Source: SYLG01 sp965226945 (GTDB taxonomy: Bacteria > Planctomycetota > Planctomycetia > Gemmatales > Gemmataceae). Taken from it: a stretch of 64,000 nt of DNA. The notes beneath the pieces are model-generated. The model ran no database searches. It worked only from the letters and a program-made list of their open reading frames with translations, and was not told the DNA's origin. Positions 63,789 to 64,000 of the stretch are shown piece by piece. Numbering within the stretch: position 1 is the stretch's first letter; every line of letters starts with the position of its first letter. The stretch is taken from assembly GCA_965226945.1 (NCBI GenBank), contig OZ245717.1:868001-932000 (forward strand), given 5' to 3'. The translations under genes and the position numbers were made by a program.

Positions 63789-64000
63789 ATCGCGATTTTG
63801 CCTCCGAAGCAAGTGGCGATATCGCAAGCCTCGTCGCGCAACCGCTGGTGATATATCCCGCTGTAGATCCAGCCTTCTTCCGATTTGACGAATTCCAGAG
63901 GGAGCGGATGCTTGCCTACCGGGCATAGCACCGATTCGGGGTCGGGCTGTCCTTCATCGAGGTGCGGGAAATTGACGTTCCAGAAGGTGCCCGCGATCTT
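63770..64000 (-). CDS. surE: 5'/3'-nucleotidase SurE (C-terminal part; N-terminus beyond window)
   Basis: 76 codons are visible on the minus strand before the stop at 63770-63772. The sequence reads AGTFWNVNFPHLDEGQPDP, then VLCPVGKHPLPLEF, GWIYSGIYHQRLRDEACDIA and the end TCFGGKIAISRIEL. The WNVNFP strand and the terminal DxxxCFxGxIxxxxI pattern are those of SurE, a metal-dependent nucleoside monophosphate phosphatase. The metal site lies in the missing part. Confidence 0.82.
   Translation of the reverse strand, partial: KIAGTFWNVNFPHLDEGQPDPESVLCPVGKHPLPLEFVKSEEGWIYSGIYHQRLRDEACDIATCFGGKIAISRIEL

Noticed and set aside
1..64000. tRNA, rRNA or known riboswitches
   Set aside because: No cloverleaf, rRNA or riboswitch consensus was recognised by eye; a covariance-model scan would be needed to exclude small RNAs.

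Overview
The window looks like a chromosomal segment of a planctomycete (Gemmata/Pirellula-like; no rRNA is present to confirm). Evidence: a DUF1559 major-pilin-like protein next to a small carboxypeptidase-regulatory-type lipoprotein, a heme c protein of the DUF1587/1592/1588/1585 type followed by a DUF1552 partner, and an FG-GAP protein carrying the planctomycete N-terminal 'LRLEGLEDR' signature. Most genes are GC-rich. A set of clearly AT-rich genes lies inside an accessory island at about 24-50 kb.

Layout. (1) 1-8.7 kb: a minus-strand sigma-54 response regulator and HAMP/PAS histidine kinase (AlgB/KinB-like order), divergent from a plus-strand kdp potassium-pump operon (31-aa peptide, kdpF, kdpA, kdpB, a long kdpC, a 104-aa membrane protein). 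A well-formed -24/-12 sigma-54 promoter and two helically phased palindromes precede the operon. (2) 9.6-14.7 kb: lipoprotein, DUF1559, DUF1592-type and DUF1552 genes. (3) 14.8-19.6 kb, minus strand: a GT-A-like protein, a GT4 glycosyltransferase and an amylo-alpha-1,6-glucosidase, likely a glucan operon. (4) 20.2-23.7 kb: B12-binding radical SAM protein, metallophosphoesterase and an isoprenoid-synthase-like protein.

(5) 24-48.8 kb is the accessory island. Read on the minus strand it is a decapitated RHS/YD-repeat gene followed by a series of partial rhs copies. Each copy keeps the same hyperconserved core end and then switches to a different Gly/Pro-rich C-terminal tip. Each tip is followed within about 3-90 bp by an AT-rich gene for a protein with a hydrophobic N-terminus and TPR-like helices. 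I count four tip+partner pairs (A-D) and one orphan, frameshifted partner (E). Related tips A and D sit before the most similar partners A and D, which suggests co-inheritance. The array resembles a polymorphic-toxin orphan-cassette locus, but neither the tips nor the partners match a toxin or immunity family I know. It is broken up by a four-gene DDE/AAA/zinc-finger transposon (42660-46133, 6-bp target duplication), a truncated second copy of it, two IS4-family copies, REP-associated (RAYT) transposase relics and an IS1380 element that removed the 5' end of the main rhs gene.

(6) 50.6-64 kb: FG-GAP surface protein, mnmE and yidC, a Ser/Thr-phosphatase-like metallophosphoesterase, a 937-aa exported protein of unknown function, an NCS2 permease, fabF, and the C-terminus of surE at the window edge.
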